Assembly: GCA_024684815.1 (NCBI GenBank)
Contig: JAIKWL010000022.1
Coordinates: 1-64,000, forward strand
Direction: 5' to 3'
DNA from: Saccharofermentans sp.
Lineage (GTDB): Bacteria > Bacillota > Clostridia > Saccharofermentanales > Saccharofermentanaceae
Length of the DNA stretch: 64,000 bases
Under the pieces are notes generated by a model. The model was not told the origin of the DNA, did no database searches, and saw only the letters and a program-made list of their open reading frames with translations. This document shows positions 63,141-64,000 of the stretch, piece after piece; position 1 is the stretch's first letter; each line of letters begins with the position of its first letter. Made by a program: the position numbers and the translations under genes.

Positions 63141-63860
63141 ATGGGATATGCAATAAAGACAGAAGGTCTTACAAAGGCCTACAAGGACAAGGTCGCAGTC
63201 GACTCGCTCACGCTGACCGTGAATGAAGGTGAACTGATAGCACTCCTCGGTGTTAACGGCGCCGGAAAGACGACGACGGTCAGAATGCTCACGTGCCTGA
63301 CAAACCCGACGAGCGGCAGAGCCGAGATCCTGGGGCACGATGTGGTCAGAGAAAGAGACCTCGTAAAGAGTCTGGTCGGTGTGTCGCCGCAGGAGACTTC
63401 GGTAGCCCTAAACCTTACGGTAAGAGAGAATCTGGAGTTCATTGCAGCACTATATCTGCCCAAAGATAAGATCAAAGCGGCGGTCGAACGTACGATAGAT
63501 GTTTTCGGGCTCAGGGAATTTGAAAACAAGAAGGCAAAGCTCCTTTCGGGCGGAAACATGCGGAAGATCTCCATTGCAATGGCGACCATCGGCGGACCGA
63601 AGATACTGTTCCTGGATGAGCCGACACTGGGTCTGGACGTGCTTGCCAGAAGGCAGCTGTGGCGCGAGATCGAGGCTTTGAAAAAAGACACGACGATCAT
63701 ACTTACGACTCACTACATGGAAGAAGCTCAGGCGCTGGCAGACCGTATCGTCATACTGACCGAAGGCAAAGTCAGAGCGGTAGGAACGCTCTCTGAGCTT
63801 GAGGCAATGACAGGCAAGAAGGGACTGGAGGAAGTTTTCGTGAGTATTGCGGAAACTTAA
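63141..63860 (+). CDS. ABC transporter ATP-binding protein (ABC-2 export type)
   Basis: 239-residue ATPase of the drug/sodium export group. Walker A GVNGAGKTT (37-45), Q-loop GVSPQETSVALNLTV, signature LLSGGNMRKISIA, Walker B ILFLDEPTLGLD and H-loop LTTHYME, all intact. AAGGAG before the ATG. The partner permease begins 18 bases on. With no substrate clue it is best called a general exporter. Confidence 0.95.
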   Translation: MGYAIKTEGLTKAYKDKVAVDSLTLTVNEGELIALLGVNGAGKTTTVRMLTCLTNPTSGRAEILGHDVVRERDLVKSLVGVSPQETSVALNLTVRENLEFIAALYLPKDKIKAAVERTIDVFGLREFENKKAKLLSGGNMRKISIAMATIGGPKILFLDEPTLGLDVLARRQLWREIEALKKDTTIILTTHYMEEAQALADRIVILTEGKVRAVGTLSELEAMTGKKGLEEVFVSIAET

Positions 63861-63877
63861 GGAATGAGGTGATATTG

Positions 63878-64000
63878 ATGAATAAGACATTAGCTTTTTC
63901 GAAAAGAAATCTGATTGAAATGGCAAGGGATCCATTGAGCTGGATCTTCTGCGTAGCATTTCCTTTAGTAATGCTGATAATAATGACAATAGTAAACACA
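63878..64000 (+). CDS. ABC-2 type permease, N-terminal part
   Basis: Partial: 41 codons before the right edge. ATG at 63878 has GAGGTG upstream. The product begins MNKTLAFSKRNLIEMARDP, then a hydrophobic span (WIFCVAFPLVMLIIMTIV), the standard start of ABC-2 permeases. It follows the ATPase by 17 bases and is its partner. Confidence 0.85.
   Translation, partial: MNKTLAFSKRNLIEMARDPLSWIFCVAFPLVMLIIMTIVNT

Noticed and set aside
1..64000. Mobile elements, CRISPR arrays, rRNA or tRNA genes
   Set aside because: I saw no transposase, integrase, spaced direct repeats, or cloverleaf/rRNA sequence on either strand.

Overview
The window is a contiguous piece of chromosome from a low-to-moderate GC, anaerobic, Gram-positive type bacterium, most likely a member of the class Clostridia. 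The evidence is the gene content: an iron-only hydrogenase with a glutamate-synthase-like flavoprotein partner, RNase J, long-form hibernation factor, LL-diaminopimelate aminotransferase, a bifunctional RelA/SpoT enzyme, the MEP isoprenoid genes ispD and ispF, many lipoproteins with clostridial-style signal peptides, and Shine-Dalgarno sequences of the GGAGG/GGGGGA type before almost every start. No species can be named from this alone. There is no rRNA, tRNA, prophage, insertion sequence or CRISPR array that I can see.

Layout. 1-5 kb: a secreted carbohydrate-binding-like protein (cut by the left edge), an RluA pseudouridine synthase coupled to a small membrane protein, and on the other strand a lipoprotein cyclophilin coupled to an AraC regulator. 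5-11 kb: a large solute-binding-like lipoprotein, a secreted transglutaminase with leucine-rich repeats, proS and a 45-residue membrane peptide. 11-21 kb: an SH3/3D envelope protein and RNase J facing relA-recJ, then a lipoprotein and rpsU. 20.5-24.3 kb: the hydrogenase operon behind a possibly structured leader. 24-33 kb: hibernation factor, a zinc-ribbon protein, gapA, a GT-C-like membrane protein, the alaS-HIT-trmB operon and a WYL regulator. 33.5-38.6 kb: a tightly coupled three-gene operon (DUF1015, FAD oxidoreductase, DUF2298/YYY membrane protein). 38.6-43 kb: serine-pathway genes (class V aminotransferase, serA), then a GH32-like protein and a very short RluA homologue. 43-50.5 kb: a 1091-residue protein with a phosphatase-like head, one membrane span and an outside LysM-like tail; a DUF885 lipoprotein; a degenerate AMP-forming ligase. 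50.7-54.8 kb: dapL, radA-ispD facing ispF. 54-59 kb: minus-strand cluster of an oxidoreductase, an RNA methyltransferase, a CmpB-like membrane protein, an Mrp ATPase, a thioredoxin-like lipoprotein and ispF. 59-64 kb: an EamA transporter, an unknown membrane protein, a zinc-ribbon protein with an internal duplication, and the start of an ABC-2 exporter.

How it fits together. Most of the window is housekeeping (translation, stringent response, DNA repair, glycolysis, lysine, serine and isoprenoid synthesis) interleaved with envelope functions. The least explained parts are the DUF1015-FAD-YYY operon, the phosphatase-like/LysM-like membrane protein, the degenerate ligase with a palindrome at its transcription start, the nucleophile-less GH32-like protein, and a sequence TTTATCCCCAAAACA found identically in two intergenic regions with variants in others. 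Promoters fall into two visible types: near-consensus -35/17/-10 promoters (proS, rpsU, alaS, apbC, the oxidoreductase and others) and TGN-extended -10 promoters with poor -35 boxes.
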